Below, piece after piece: positions 1 to 7,973 of a DNA stretch of 64,000 bases. The stretch's first letter is position 1; each line of letters begins with the position of its first letter. The stretch covers positions 1,736,001-1,800,000 of the forward strand of contig NZ_CP082322.1 of assembly GCF_019884725.1 (NCBI RefSeq), read 5' to 3'. The position numbers and the translations under genes were made by a program. Source of the stretch: Leucobacter tenebrionis. Lineage in GTDB: Bacteria > Actinomycetota > Actinomycetes > Actinomycetales > Microbacteriaceae. The notes beneath the pieces are model-generated. The model was not told where the DNA came from and searched no databases. It saw only the letters and a program-made list of their open reading frames with translations.

Positions 1-264
1 CCCGTCGCCGTCGAGGTCATGCTCGAGGAGGGCATCGACATCACGACCGAGCAGCCCAAAGTGCTCACGCCGGAGGCGGTGCAGGCCTCGGACGTCGTCA
101 TCACGATGGGGTGCGGCGACGCGTGTCCCTTCTTCCCGGGTAAACGCTACGAGGATTGGAAGCTCGACGACCCCGCGGGGCAGGGCGTCGAAACGGTGCG
201 GTTGATCCGCGACCAGATCAAGAGCCGGGTCGAAGCTCTGATCGCGGAGCTCTCGCCGCAGTGA
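1..264 (+). CDS. arsC: arsenate reductase, LMW-phosphatase type, C-terminal part
   Basis: Reading frame 1 is open from the first base to TGA at 262-264, so the start and the N-terminal CX5R catalytic loop lie outside the window. The visible 87 residues include MGCGDACPFFPGK followed by YEDWKLDDPAGQ, the hallmark of arsenate reductases of the low-molecular-weight tyrosine phosphatase fold. The two cysteines in GCGDAC match the resolving-cysteine region. In actinobacteria this subgroup is usually coupled to mycothiol or thioredoxin; which one applies cannot be read here. It reduces arsenate to arsenite in the cytoplasm. Other ars genes would be to the left of the window. Confidence 0.88.
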   Translation, partial: PVAVEVMLEEGIDITTEQPKVLTPEAVQASDVVITMGCGDACPFFPGKRYEDWKLDDPAGQGVETVRLIRDQIKSRVEALIAELSPQ

Positions 265-320
265 TCGGGGTCGCTGCGGCGAGAGGGCTCACCCGCGCCC
301 GCGCCCCAGCGCTCCGCGTG

Positions 321-385
321 ATCGAGATGACACCTACGGCCTTCGTCAGCACCGGCGAAGGGCCGGAAGCGTCATCTCGATGACG
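321..385. terminator. inverted repeat after arsC
   Basis: An 11-base arm (atcgagatgac, 321-331) is repeated inverted at 371-381, with about 39 bases between. The right arm also sits in its own small palindrome (370-385, cgtcat-ctcg-atgacg). It lies between the end of arsC and the next gene. It could be a terminator or an operator; there is no T-run. Confidence 0.4.
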
Positions 386-417
386 AAAGCCTCGTAGCCC
401 TCGCCTAGGCTGAGGGC

Positions 418-1596
418 ATGTTCTTCGAGCCGGACACACTGCTCGCCGGCCCGCGCGGTCGCAGGCTGTGCTTCGAGGTCGCGATGGCGGCGGTCGAGCG
501 CATGATCGAGGCGGATGCGCGCGAGCAATGGCGCGCGAGCACCGTTCGCCACGCCGCCCGTCAGGCTGATCCCGACAGGCCGGTCGCCCGCGCGTACTTC
601 GGCTGGGGCGCTCGCGAGATGCCCCGGCCGCGCCGGGAGAGCAGCACCGGTTCACCGGCGGACGCGTTGACCGGAATACCGCTGGCCCGGCTCGGCGACG
701 CCGACCTGCTGGCAGCGCTGACGATGACGGTGAGTCGCGCTGCCTACTGGCAACCGCCGGACGGTGAAGACATGCTCGCGGCGGACCCCGAGCTGCGCGG
801 GCCCCTGTTGCGCGCCGCCGGGGCCATCGTCGCATCGCCCGCCGTAGCCTGGTGGCTCGACGCCTTCGGCGATGCAGGATCGGGGCCACCGCGGCAGTGG
901 GCCGTGGGCTGGGAGGACGAGGCGCATCACGGTACCGGACCCGTGCAGCGTCCCGTCTCCGGAGTCCTGCGGGAGTGGGGCGAGCACGTGCGCGCCTGCG
1001 AGGAGCGGTCGCGCCGGGAGCGGCCACTCGATCCGGCGGCGAACTGAAGCGGGGAGTGGTGGTCGGTCCCTCCGTACGATCTCGCCACTTCGACCCGCGA
1101 GCTGGACGGATTCGGGCCTGTCGGCCTGTACCTGGTGGAGGACGATTTCGGGTGGGATCGCGCAGTCGCGCGCCCGGTGGGGATTCCTCCGGGGCTCGAG
1201 ATCGCTGTCATCCGCACGGCTGACGACTGGGCCGATCTCTGCCGGGAGTTCCCGCTCGCCGTGACCGCGGAGAAGCGGCAGGACTGGTACCGCACGACCG
1301 GCCGCGCCGGGGAATGGGTGATGCCCGACTGGGAGCAGGTCGCCGGGCACTACGACGGCGTGCATCTGACGACGCACGCCTACCTCACCGCGGCAGGGCG
1401 CGCGATCGACCTCGGCGATCCTTCGGCCCCGGATCCCGCCCACAACCCACGGGCGAGCGTGATCGCCGGCTGGAATCCGGACCAGACGTTCTGGCTCACG
1501 GATCGAGTGCGCGTCTGGGATGAGCCCGCGGTCTGGGAGCAGCAGGAACCGGATGCCGGATCGGGGCTCTTCAGGTGGCGCCAGAAGGAGAGCTGA
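418..1596 (+). pseudogene. conserved hypothetical protein gene split by an in-frame TGA
   Basis: Two open stretches in the same frame, 418-1047 (209 aa) and from about 1048 to 1596, are separated by a single TGA at 1045-1047. Translation through the stop gives PLDPAAN-stop-SGEWWSVPPYDL, with typical high-GC codon use on both sides. The first possible restart is a weak GTG at 1135, well inside conserved-looking sequence. A TGG-to-TGA change (Trp to stop) is the simplest explanation. The intact product would be about 392 residues and soluble, rich in W, D and R. I do not recognise a catalytic domain. It could be a true nonsense allele, a sequencing error, or two separate polypeptides. Confidence 0.6.
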
Positions 1597-1620
1597 CTCT
1601 CTGGCGCTCGGTGTTGTGGC

Positions 1621-1656
1621 TTAATAAAGTTATTCCTTAATTAAGAAAGAGTTGAA
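1621..1656 (+). promoter_or_regulatory. AT-rich promoter/operator of the ArsR-SRPBCC pair
   Basis: An AT-rich island in otherwise GC-rich DNA holds the palindrome cttaattaag (1636-1645) within ttccttaattaagaaa. It sits directly before the ArsR start at 1657 and overlaps the likely ribosome-binding stretch (aagaaagag). Autorepression by the ArsR protein is a reasonable inference. Confidence 0.5.
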
Positions 1657-2019
1657 ATGCCTGCATCGGACCCCCTGAGCCTCGTATTCGCGGCACTCGC
1701 CGACCCGACACGGCGCGAGATCGTCTCGCGGCTCGCTCAGGGCCCGGCGACCGTCGGCGAGGTGGCCGAGCCGTTCGCGGTCAGCGCTCCCGCGATCTCT
1801 CAGCACCTGAAAGTGCTGGAGCGCGCGGGGCTGGTCACCCGCACGACCCAGGCTCAGTGGCGGACCCTCACGATGCGGGCCGAGCCCCTCGACCAGGCTT
1901 CCGCCTGGGTGGAGCGGCAACGCCGCGAATGGAACCTGCGCCTCGACGCCCTCGAGGAGCACCTGCAGACCATGAAGACCCGTCCGAGCACCGACAACAG
2001 ACAAGAAACAGCATCATGA
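1657..2019 (+). CDS. ArsR-family winged-helix repressor
   Basis: A 120-residue protein with the ArsR fold: DPTRREIVSRL near the start, then the recognition helix region FAVSAPAISQHLKVLERAG (about residues 40-60), and a C-terminal helix ending in a basic tail. It lacks the metal-binding CxC box of ArsR/SmtB sensors, so it belongs to the SdpR-like group that regulates a neighbouring SRPBCC protein. Its stop overlaps the ATG of the SRPBCC gene (ATGA, 2016-2019), indicating translational coupling. An AT-rich palindrome just upstream is the probable operator. Confidence 0.9.
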   Translation: MPASDPLSLVFAALADPTRREIVSRLAQGPATVGEVAEPFAVSAPAISQHLKVLERAGLVTRTTQAQWRTLTMRAEPLDQASAWVERQRREWNLRLDALEEHLQTMKTRPSTDNRQETAS

Positions 2020-2486
2020 ACACGACCGACACCTCAACCGCGCAGGCCCCTCAGTTCTCGATCACCCGCGTTTTCGACGCCCCGCCCGAACTCGTATGGC
2101 GCGCCTGGACCGAGGAAGCCGAACTCGCGCACTGGCTGCACCCCTTCGGGGTCTCCACCGACCGCGTCTCCTTCGACGTCCGCGTCGGCGGCCGCTACCG
2201 GTACACGATGACCAATGACGAGACCGGCGAGGAGTACCCGACCGGAGGCGAGTACCTCGAGGTAGAGCCCTTCGAACGACTGGTCTTCACCTGGGGCGAG
2301 CCCGACGCCGCCGTCGCCACCGCTCCGGTCATCACACTGACCCTCACCCCGCAGGGAGAGCGCACCGAACTCGTCTTCCACCTGCGCGGCATCGAGGGCA
2401 AGCCCAGCGACGGCTTCGTCTACGACGGCTGGGACGAGGCCCTCACCAACTTCGGCCGCCATCTCGCCGGAGAAGAGCTGGGCTGA
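2016..2486 (+). CDS. SRPBCC (AHSA1-type) domain protein
   Basis: A 156-residue protein starting at the ATG that overlaps the ArsR stop. ITRVFDAPPELVWRAWTEE, followed by a tryptophan- and glycine-rich stretch (VRVGGRYRYTM), and a C-terminal GWDEALTNFGRHL are typical of the activator-of-Hsp90-like START/Bet v1 superfamily. The fold makes a hydrophobic cavity; the ligand is unknown. ArsR/SRPBCC pairs are very common in actinobacteria, and the SRPBCC protein may bind a small lipophilic compound sensed by the system. It ends before a pair of hairpins at 2521-2614. Confidence 0.88.
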   Translation: MNTTDTSTAQAPQFSITRVFDAPPELVWRAWTEEAELAHWLHPFGVSTDRVSFDVRVGGRYRYTMTNDETGEEYPTGGEYLEVEPFERLVFTWGEPDAAVATAPVITLTLTPQGERTELVFHLRGIEGKPSDGFVYDGWDEALTNFGRHLAGEELG

Positions 2487-2520
2487 GGTCTACGGGCCAG
2501 TAGGCCCGGCGCAGAATTTG

Positions 2521-2614
2521 CTGAACGCTCCGCGTTCAGATCTGAAAATTCCCGACCCTGTGGGGCCAGCGCGATCCTTGGTTGAACGCTGCCGCGTTCA
2601 ACCTTCAAAGGATC
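2521..2614. terminator. two adjacent hairpins, bidirectional terminator
   Basis: Hairpin one is ctgaacgc-tcc-gcgttcag (2521-2539). Hairpin two pairs gatcctt plus gttgaacgc (2573-2589) with gcgttcaac plus aaggatc (2594-2614). Both share a tgaacgc/gcgttca core. They lie between convergent genes; the second one contains the stop codon of the VOC gene. Confidence 0.65.
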
Positions 2615-3101
2615 CCGCCCATTCCCTCACGCGGGCGGCGCTCTCCTCCTCCGACAGATCCTCGACGCGCGTCATCACCGACCAGCGCACACCGAACGGA
2701 TCGCGGATGCTCGCGAAGCGGTCACCCGAGACGAAGTCGCTCGGCGCCTCGCGCACCACGGCACCGGCCGCGACCGCGCGTTCCACGACCGCGTCCACGT
2801 CGGGCACGTACAGACCCATCGAGTAGCAGTCGTCCTCGCCCTCCGGCGCGGCGACGAGGTGATAGTCCGACACCGGCTCACCGAGTTGCAGGTGCCCCTT
2901 GCCGAAGTCGAGCTCGGCGTGCGCCACCACCCCGCCCATCTCGGTCACGTCGACGACCCGGGCGCCGAAGACATCGCGGTAGAACTCGATCGCCTCGCCC
3001 GCCCTCGGGATCGCGAGGAAGGGAGTGAGACTGGTCGAGCCGTGGGGCATTCCGTCCGTCGTGTGCGCGCCGTTCGCGGCGCGGCTCTCATGTGCGTTCA
3101 T
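2598..3101 (-). CDS. VOC-superfamily (glyoxalase/PhnB-like) protein
   Basis: A 167-residue protein read from the ATG at 3101. LTPFLAIPRAGEAIEFYRDVF starts a beta-alpha-beta-beta-beta unit, and the second unit includes YVPDVDAVVERAVAAGA and IRDPFGVRWSVMTRVEDLS. This is the PhnB-like branch of the vicinal oxygen chelate fold, seen in antibiotic-resistance proteins, epimerases and uncharacterised enzymes; metal ligands are not obvious. The ending (LSEEESAARVREWA) is usual for this group. It is divergent from an AraC-type regulator 122 bases away, which may control it. Confidence 0.85.
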   Translation of the reverse strand: MNAHESRAANGAHTTDGMPHGSTSLTPFLAIPRAGEAIEFYRDVFGARVVDVTEMGGVVAHAELDFGKGHLQLGEPVSDYHLVAAPEGEDDCYSMGLYVPDVDAVVERAVAAGAVVREAPSDFVSGDRFASIRDPFGVRWSVMTRVEDLSEEESAARVREWAGSFEG

Positions 3102-3223
3102 GCCCTCAGCGTAGGATCGTGCCTCGCGAACGGCTTGCAGATTCGCGCCAGATCGCGCCGGTTCGCGGCCGGGTCGCGGGGACGGGCTGACGCGCCGGAG
3201 CGGTCGGAAGGGCGGGCACAGGA

Positions 3224-4027
3224 ATGGTCGACGAGGAACGGCGCGGTGTGCTCTACCCGCACCGCCTGCCCGAGTTCCATCGGATGCCACCGCGCCGCGA
3301 ACTGGAGCACGCGGTGCGCTGGTTCTGGATCCCCGAGTGGGATCTCGCCGACGGTGAGGAGTCCCGGCAAGAGCTGCTGCCCTTTCCCGTCTGCAATCTG
3401 GTCGTGGAGCCCGCAGCGGTGACCGCGGTCGGTCCGGCGACGCGGCGCTCAGAGCGAGTGCTGACGGGGCGCGGCTGGGCGGTGGGAGCGCTGCTCAGAC
3501 CCGCTGCGGTGCCGTCGTTGGCGCCGGATCCCGCGACGATCCGCGACGCCACTCGCATCGTCGAAGCTCCGCGCTTGCTCGCCGAGGTGAACCGAGCGAT
3601 GGAGGATCCCGAGTCTTCCGGCGCCGCACGCCGCGAGCGGGCTGTCTCGTTGCTCTCGGAGTGGATCCGGGAGCGAATTCCCGCACCGAGCACACCGGGT
3701 GACGGCGCACTCGCGAATCGACTGGCGGAGGAACTCGGGGATCCCGCGCTGACGCGCGTCGACCAGCTTCCGGATCGTCTGCACGTCTCGGTCCGCACCC
3801 TGCAGCGCGTCGCCGATCGCTTCTTCGGCCTCTCGCTGCACTCGATGATCCGGCGGCGGCGCATCCAGGAGGGCGCTGAGCGCCTGCGAGAGCAGCCCGA
3901 ACTCACCATCGCCGCACTCGCGAACGAACTCGGCTACGCGGATCACGCGCACTTCACAACCGATTTCAGGCGCTTGCTCGGTGTCACCCCGAGCGAGTAC
4001 CGCGCGAGAGCGGGAACGCGACCGTGA
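3224..4027 (+). CDS. AraC-family helix-turn-helix regulator
   Basis: A 267-residue protein with an N-terminal ligand-type domain (about 1-150, starting with HRMPPRRELEHAVRWFWIPEW) and two C-terminal HTH motifs: LHVSVRTLQRVADRFFGLS (around 190) and TIAALANELGYADHAHFTTDF (around 230), ending in LLGVTPSEYR, which is diagnostic for AraC/XylS proteins. The N-terminal WFW pattern matches the DUF6597-type sensor domain. It is transcribed away from the VOC gene and likely acts in the shared 122-base interval. The inducer is unknown. Confidence 0.88.
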   Translation: MVDEERRGVLYPHRLPEFHRMPPRRELEHAVRWFWIPEWDLADGEESRQELLPFPVCNLVVEPAAVTAVGPATRRSERVLTGRGWAVGALLRPAAVPSLAPDPATIRDATRIVEAPRLLAEVNRAMEDPESSGAARRERAVSLLSEWIRERIPAPSTPGDGALANRLAEELGDPALTRVDQLPDRLHVSVRTLQRVADRFFGLSLHSMIRRRRIQEGAERLREQPELTIAALANELGYADHAHFTTDFRRLLGVTPSEYRARAGTRP

Positions 4028-4043
4028 AGCCGCCTCCGATCAC

Positions 4044-4346
4044 TCAGACCGTGAAATCGGTCGCGGCGCGCGCCGAGGTCACCGTCTTCATGTAGTCGAC
4101 GACCGGCAGATGCTCGGGGTGCTGCGCGTACGCGGCCAGGCCTTCGGCGTCGTCGAAGTCGGCGATGAGGGTCAGGTCGTAGTTGGCGCCGTCGAACAGC
4201 TCATTCCGGTGCAGGGTGAGGGCGCGCACCGAGGCGACGCGCTCCCGCAGCGGTTCGATGAGGTCGACGGCTCGGGCTGCCTGGGCGTCGCGCTCGTCAC
4301 GGGTCTCGCCGGCGAACTTCCAGCTCACGATGTGGCGCAGGGTCAT
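4044..4346 (-). CDS. Dabb (stress-responsive alpha/beta barrel) protein
   Basis: A 100-residue protein beginning MTLRHIVSWKF, with NYDLTLIADFDDAEGLAAYAQHPEHLPV in the second half. This is the Dabb fold: a dimeric alpha/beta barrel used by some cyclases and decarboxylases but mostly uncharacterised in bacteria. H5 and the HPEH segment are family features. It stands alone between the convergent AraC gene and the glutaredoxin-like gene. The function in this organism is unknown. Confidence 0.88.
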   Translation of the reverse strand: MTLRHIVSWKFAGETRDERDAQAARAVDLIEPLRERVASVRALTLHRNELFDGANYDLTLIADFDDAEGLAAYAQHPEHLPVVDYMKTVTSARAATDFTV

Positions 4347-4461
4347 GGGGTTCCTTCGGGTTGAACGGGCCGGCAGGGGAGTCGACTGAGATCCTGCGAC
4401 TGCACGCAGGACGCCGGGTGCGAGCGGGATGGCGAGAACACTGCGCTGCGCTGCGTCCTGC

Positions 4462-4752
4462 TCACTTACGCGAGAACAGCCGCGGTCGACGCGAAGCCTT
4501 CTCCACTGCGGCGCTGAACCGGTCGGGATCGACGCGCCAGATCGCGTGGCGGCGGCCGTTGATCAACACCACCGGGATGTTCTCGGAGTGGAGCCTGGCG
4601 AGCTGCTGGTCCTGCAAGATGTCGAGCTCCCGGAGGGAGGTGGCGATCCCGCGCTCCGCCAGCTCACCGCGTACAGCGGCGATCACCTCGCGAGCATCGT
4701 CGCAGAGGTGGCAACCGGGTTTGCCGATGAGGGTGAGCTCGACGTTCGTCAC
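4462..4752 (-). CDS. glutaredoxin-like (DUF836) thiol protein
   Basis: A 96-residue protein from a GTG start at 4752. LTLIGKPGCHLCDDAREVI holds the CXXC redox pair (CHLC, about residues 15-18), and IPVVLING is the cis-proline loop of the thioredoxin fold. It belongs to the small glutaredoxin-like DUF836 group common next to translation or redox genes in actinobacteria. A role in thiol-disulfide exchange in the cytoplasm is expected; the partner is unknown. A strong hairpin (4804-4839) separates it from the bS22 gene. Confidence 0.85.
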   Translation of the reverse strand: MTNVELTLIGKPGCHLCDDAREVIAAVRGELAERGIATSLRELDILQDQQLARLHSENIPVVLINGRRHAIWRVDPDRFSAAVEKASRRPRLFSRK

Positions 4753-4803
4753 GATCGATCATTCTACGAGGCCGCGCACGCGGAACCGCGCGTCAGCGAA
4801 AAG

Positions 4804-4839
4804 ACGGAAGGGCACCGGGCGCAGCCCGGTGCCCTCCGT
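4804..4839 (-). terminator. terminator of the bS22 gene
   Basis: A 16-17 base GC-rich stem with one mismatch (acggaagggcaccgggc / gcccggtgccctccgt) and a three-base loop lies 47 bases downstream of the minus-strand bS22 gene and upstream of the glutaredoxin-like gene. Confidence 0.75.
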
Positions 4840-4885
4840 ACCTCGCGCTCCTGCGCGGCCAAGGGAACGGCAGCGCAGGGGGCGA

Positions 4886-4984
4886 TTACTTCTTGTTGCG
4901 GCGCTGGTGGCGCGTCTTGCGAAGCAGCTTGCGGTGCTTCTTCTTGGACATGCGCTTGCGGCGCTTCTTAATTACTGAACCCAC
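4886..4984 (-). CDS. small ribosomal protein bS22 (AURKAIP1/COX24-like)
   Basis: A 32-residue gene, shorter than most ORF cut-offs. From the GTG at 4984 it reads [20 protein letters not shown] followed by [12 protein letters not shown] and TAA. Eighteen of 32 residues are K or R. This matches the extremely basic actinobacterial protein annotated as AURKAIP1/COX24-domain protein and identified in mycobacterial ribosome structures as bS22, bound near the decoding centre of the 30S subunit. An internal ATG (M12) exists, but the GTG start gives the family's usual N-terminus. It has its own terminator and sits opposite the ArsR gene's end. Confidence 0.93.
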   Translation of the reverse strand: MGSVIKKRRKRMSKKKHRKLLRKTRHQRRNKK

Positions 4985-5096
4985 GGTTACCTCACAACGT
5001 CTCTCGGGCCGAAGGTATCGCGGCCCACAAAACACTTATATTACTCTGTCAGGCCGATGAGCGCGAAACGACCGGCGACCCCGTCGCCCGACAGCC

Positions 5097-5579
5097 CTAC
5101 GAACGGAGCTTGAAGCGTGCCACCAGCTCCTTGACCCGATGCTCGGCTCGGGCCGCGGCGCGACCGATCCGCTCGGCCGCCGCGGCGGTCTCCTCCGAGA
5201 GCACCTCGCTCTCGTCGAGGGGGTCGCCGAACGGGTCGTCCCCGTCGGGGCCGGGCACCCGATCCCCGTCCTCGGAGAGATACTCGACCGTCACCTCGGT
5301 GTCGAAACCGGCCGAGAGGAACGGGATCACGAAGTCCTCGACCATCTCGAGCGGCTCGGGATCGAGCGCATAGAAGCGATGCTGTCCCTCCTCGCGCACG
5401 GTCACCAGCTCGGCCTCGCGCAGCACCTTCAGGTGCTTCGACACCGTCGGCTGACTGATCTCCAACTGGGCGACGATTTCGGAGACGCTCATCTCGGCGT
5501 CCTGCTGGTGTCGCTCGAGCAGCACACGAAGAATATCGCGCCGGGTCGCGTCGGCGATGACTCCGAAAATATCTGGCAT
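5097..5579 (-). CDS. ArsR-type winged-helix regulator with acidic C-terminal extension
   Basis: A 160-residue protein read from the ATG at 5579. MPDIFGVIADATRRDILRVLL opens an ArsR-like domain, and LEISQPTVSKHLKVLREAE (about 42-60) is the recognition helix. No metal-binding CxC is present. After about residue 95 comes an acidic, low-complexity stretch (EDGDRVPGPDGDDPFGDPLDE) and a basic terminal helix (VKELVARFKLR). This arrangement beside bS22 is common in Microbacteriaceae. It is divergent from the potassium transporter pair, 171 bases away; whether it controls it is unknown. Confidence 0.85.
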   Translation of the reverse strand: MPDIFGVIADATRRDILRVLLERHQQDAEMSVSEIVAQLEISQPTVSKHLKVLREAELVTVREEGQHRFYALDPEPLEMVEDFVIPFLSAGFDTEVTVEYLSEDGDRVPGPDGDDPFGDPLDESEVLSEETAAAAERIGRAAARAEHRVKELVARFKLRS

Positions 5580-5750
5580 AGCCTCAAGGTTAGTCGGCCA
5601 GGGCGTTTCTCGCCCGCCCGTGCCGAGCCGGAGCTCGTCTACCCCGTGCCGGAACGGCCCGGCGTGTGTAGCATGACTGCTATTGAAAGCGGTCCGGCGC
5701 ATCGTCCGGCGCCGCGGGTCCCAGGGAACGAAGCAGGGAAAGAAGGAGTC

Positions 5751-7190
5751 GTGAGGGCACGCGCCTTGAGCCGTCGGGCTGCCGCCCCGCTCCCGCAGAA
5801 ATCCTGGATCAACGCGATGATCCACTCCTCGCCCGCCCGCTTCGCGCTGATGGTCTTCACCAGCCTCATCCTGCTCTGGACGGCCCTGCTCTCGTTGCCG
5901 ATCGCGAGCAACTCGCGCACGATGACCCCGCTCGCCGACGCGCTCTTCACCGCCGTCTCGGCGATCTGCGTCACGGGGCTCTCGACAGTCGACATGGCAT
6001 CGAACTGGTCGCTGTTCGGCGAGTTGGTGATCCTCGCCGGCCTGCAGATCGGGGGCATCGGCGTGCTCACCCTCGCGAGCATCCTCGGCCTCACCGTCAC
6101 CCGCCGCCTCGGCCTGCGGCAGCGACTGCTCGCCGCAGGCGACACCAACCCGATGCGCATGGGCCGCGACGTATCCGAGAGCCAGGCCGTCGGTCTCGGC
6201 GAGATCGGCGGCCTGCTGGTCGCGGTGGCGGCGAGCCTCGTGGTGATCGAGGCCGCCCTCACCATACTCATCACACCGCGGCTGATGGTCGCCGGATACG
6301 ACTTCTGGCACGCCCTCTGGAACGGCTTCTACCTCGCCGCATCCGCCTTCACCAATACCGGCTTCGTACCGCTGCCCGGGGGGCTCGCCCCCTTCGACAC
6401 CGATGTCTACCTGCTGACCGTGCTCGCCATCGGCGTGTTCCTGGGCGCGATCGGCTTCCCCGTCATCTTCGCGCTCTACCGCTACGTGACGGGCGGCGGC
6501 TGGCGCGCGCACAAGCGCCTCGGCCTGCACGCCAAGCTCACCCTCACCACCACCCTCATCTTCGTGATCGTGGGCTGGGTCGCCATCGGCGGGCTCGAGT
6601 TCGCGAACCCCGACACGCTGGGCGGTCACGGGTTCTGGGAGACGCTGCTCAGCTCCGGCTATATGTCGGTGATGACGCGCTCGGGCGGCCTCGGCATCAT
6701 CGACCCGGTCGATATGAACGGATCGACGCTGCTGGCCATGGACATGCTGATGTTCGTGGGCGGGGGATCGGCGTCGACCGCCGGCGGCATCAAGGTCACC
6801 ACGCTCGCCGTGCTGTTCCTCGCCGCTTACGCCGAGGCTCGCGGGTACCGCGACATCCAGGTCTTCGACCGCCGCATCCCCGACGAGGTGCTGCGCGTGT
6901 CGGTGTCGATCCTCATCTGGGGGGCGACGATCATCCTCGTTTCGACGGTCGCGCTGCTGCATTTCACCGGCCGCCCGCTCGACATCGTGCTCTTCGAGGT
7001 GATCTCGGCGTTCGGCACCTGCGGGCTATCGACCGGCTTGTCGAGCGAGATCTCGGATCCCGGCAAATACATTCTCGCGGCCACCATGTGGGCCGGCCGC
7101 GTGGGAACGGTGACGCTTGCCGCGGCCGTTGCGGCGTCGAGCCGTTCCCGCCTGTTCAAACTCCCCGAGGAAAGGCCGATCGTTGGTTGA
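5751..7190 (+). CDS. KtrB/TrkH-type potassium transporter membrane subunit
   Basis: A roughly 479-residue polytopic membrane protein. I chose the GTG at 5751 because aaagaaggag precedes it by two to three bases; an in-frame ATG at 5673 would add 26 unlikely residues. The four pore-loop repeats of the K+ channel-like superfamily are visible: ICVTGLS, AFTNTGF, MTRSGGLG and FGTCGLS, each placing the selectivity glycine. Length and loops suit KtrB, the sodium-dependent or constitutive K+ uptake subunit. Its stop overlaps the start of the cytoplasmic RCK subunit gene, so the two form one unit. Confidence 0.92.
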   Translation: MRARALSRRAAAPLPQKSWINAMIHSSPARFALMVFTSLILLWTALLSLPIASNSRTMTPLADALFTAVSAICVTGLSTVDMASNWSLFGELVILAGLQIGGIGVLTLASILGLTVTRRLGLRQRLLAAGDTNPMRMGRDVSESQAVGLGEIGGLLVAVAASLVVIEAALTILITPRLMVAGYDFWHALWNGFYLAASAFTNTGFVPLPGGLAPFDTDVYLLTVLAIGVFLGAIGFPVIFALYRYVTGGGWRAHKRLGLHAKLTLTTTLIFVIVGWVAIGGLEFANPDTLGGHGFWETLLSSGYMSVMTRSGGLGIIDPVDMNGSTLLAMDMLMFVGGGSASTAGGIKVTTLAVLFLAAYAEARGYRDIQVFDRRIPDEVLRVSVSILIWGATIILVSTVALLHFTGRPLDIVLFEVISAFGTCGLSTGLSSEISDPGKYILAATMWAGRVGTVTLAAAVAASSRSRLFKLPEERPIVG

Positions 7191-7848
7191 TATTCGCAGT
7201 GACGCCCCGGTGATCGTGATCGGCCTCGGCCGGTTCGGCGCCGCGACCGCAGGACAGCTCGACCGACAGGACCGCGAGGTGCTGGTCGTCGACACCGATC
7301 CCCAGCTCGTGCAGAAGTGGGCGGATCGTGTGACCCACGCCGTGCAGGCCGATGCCCGCTCCATGGAAGCGCTGCGCCAGATCGGCGCCGACGAGTTCCA
7401 GATCGCGGTCGTCGCCACCGGCGCATCGATCGAGGCGAGCGTGCTGATCGCCGCGAACCTCGTTGATCTCGGCATCCCCCAGATCTGGGCGAAGGCGATC
7501 TCGCTCTCGCACGGCAAGATCCTCGAGCGGATCGGCGTGAACCACGTCATCTATCCCGAGCGGGAGGCCGGCGAGCGCGTCGCACACCTGCTGAGCGGCA
7601 GCATGCTCGACTTCATCCAGTTCGACAACAACTACGTGATCGCGAAGATGTACCCGCCCCGCTCGATCCGCGGTCGCTCGCTCTCCGAGAGCGGGGTGCG
7701 CACCCGCTACCGCGTCACGGTGGTCGGTGTGAAGACTCCGGGTCAGCCGTTCACCCACGCGACTCAGGACACGGTGGTGTCGCCGCACGACCTCATCATC
7801 GTGAGCGGTACGGCCGCCGATGTGGAGCGCTTCGCGACGATCGGTTGA
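7183..7848 (+). CDS. KtrA/TrkA-type RCK regulatory subunit
   Basis: A 221-residue protein from a TTG start at 7183, overlapping the ktrB stop by eight bases; gaggaaag precedes the start. The RCK_N Rossmann motif VIGLGRFGAATAGQL is near the N-terminus, with VLVVDTD giving the acidic nucleotide-binding residue. An RCK_C domain follows (about 140-221; RSIRGRSLSESGVRTRYRVTV). It binds NAD(H) or ATP/ADP and gates the membrane subunit from the cytoplasm. Length is the usual one for KtrA. Confidence 0.92.
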   Translation: MVDIRSDAPVIVIGLGRFGAATAGQLDRQDREVLVVDTDPQLVQKWADRVTHAVQADARSMEALRQIGADEFQIAVVATGASIEASVLIAANLVDLGIPQIWAKAISLSHGKILERIGVNHVIYPEREAGERVAHLLSGSMLDFIQFDNNYVIAKMYPPRSIRGRSLSESGVRTRYRVTVVGVKTPGQPFTHATQDTVVSPHDLIIVSGTAADVERFATIG

Positions 7849-7881
7849 GGTTCGCGTCCCGAGTCGCCGAGGCGCGGAACA

Positions 7882-7943
7882 GGAGTCGCGACATGCTGCC
7901 TCGCAGCGCACTCGCGCTACACGAGACCGCGTGTCGCGACTCC
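7882..7943. terminator. inverted repeat between convergent genes
   Basis: Twelve-base arms ggagtcgcgaca (7882-7893) and tgtcgcgactcc (7932-7943) flank a 38-base interior. They are placed between the end of ktrA and the end of the minus-strand MHS transporter, so a bidirectional terminator is likely. Confidence 0.55.
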
Positions 7944-7973
7944 CACCTTTCGAGAGACGAGCTCAGCCCGGAG

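Noticed and set aside
5580-6962. Upstream extension of the ArsR gene giving a 621-residue minus-strand frame
   Set aside because: The extension runs antisense through the potassium transporter gene and has shadow-like composition. The ArsR domain starts at 5579.
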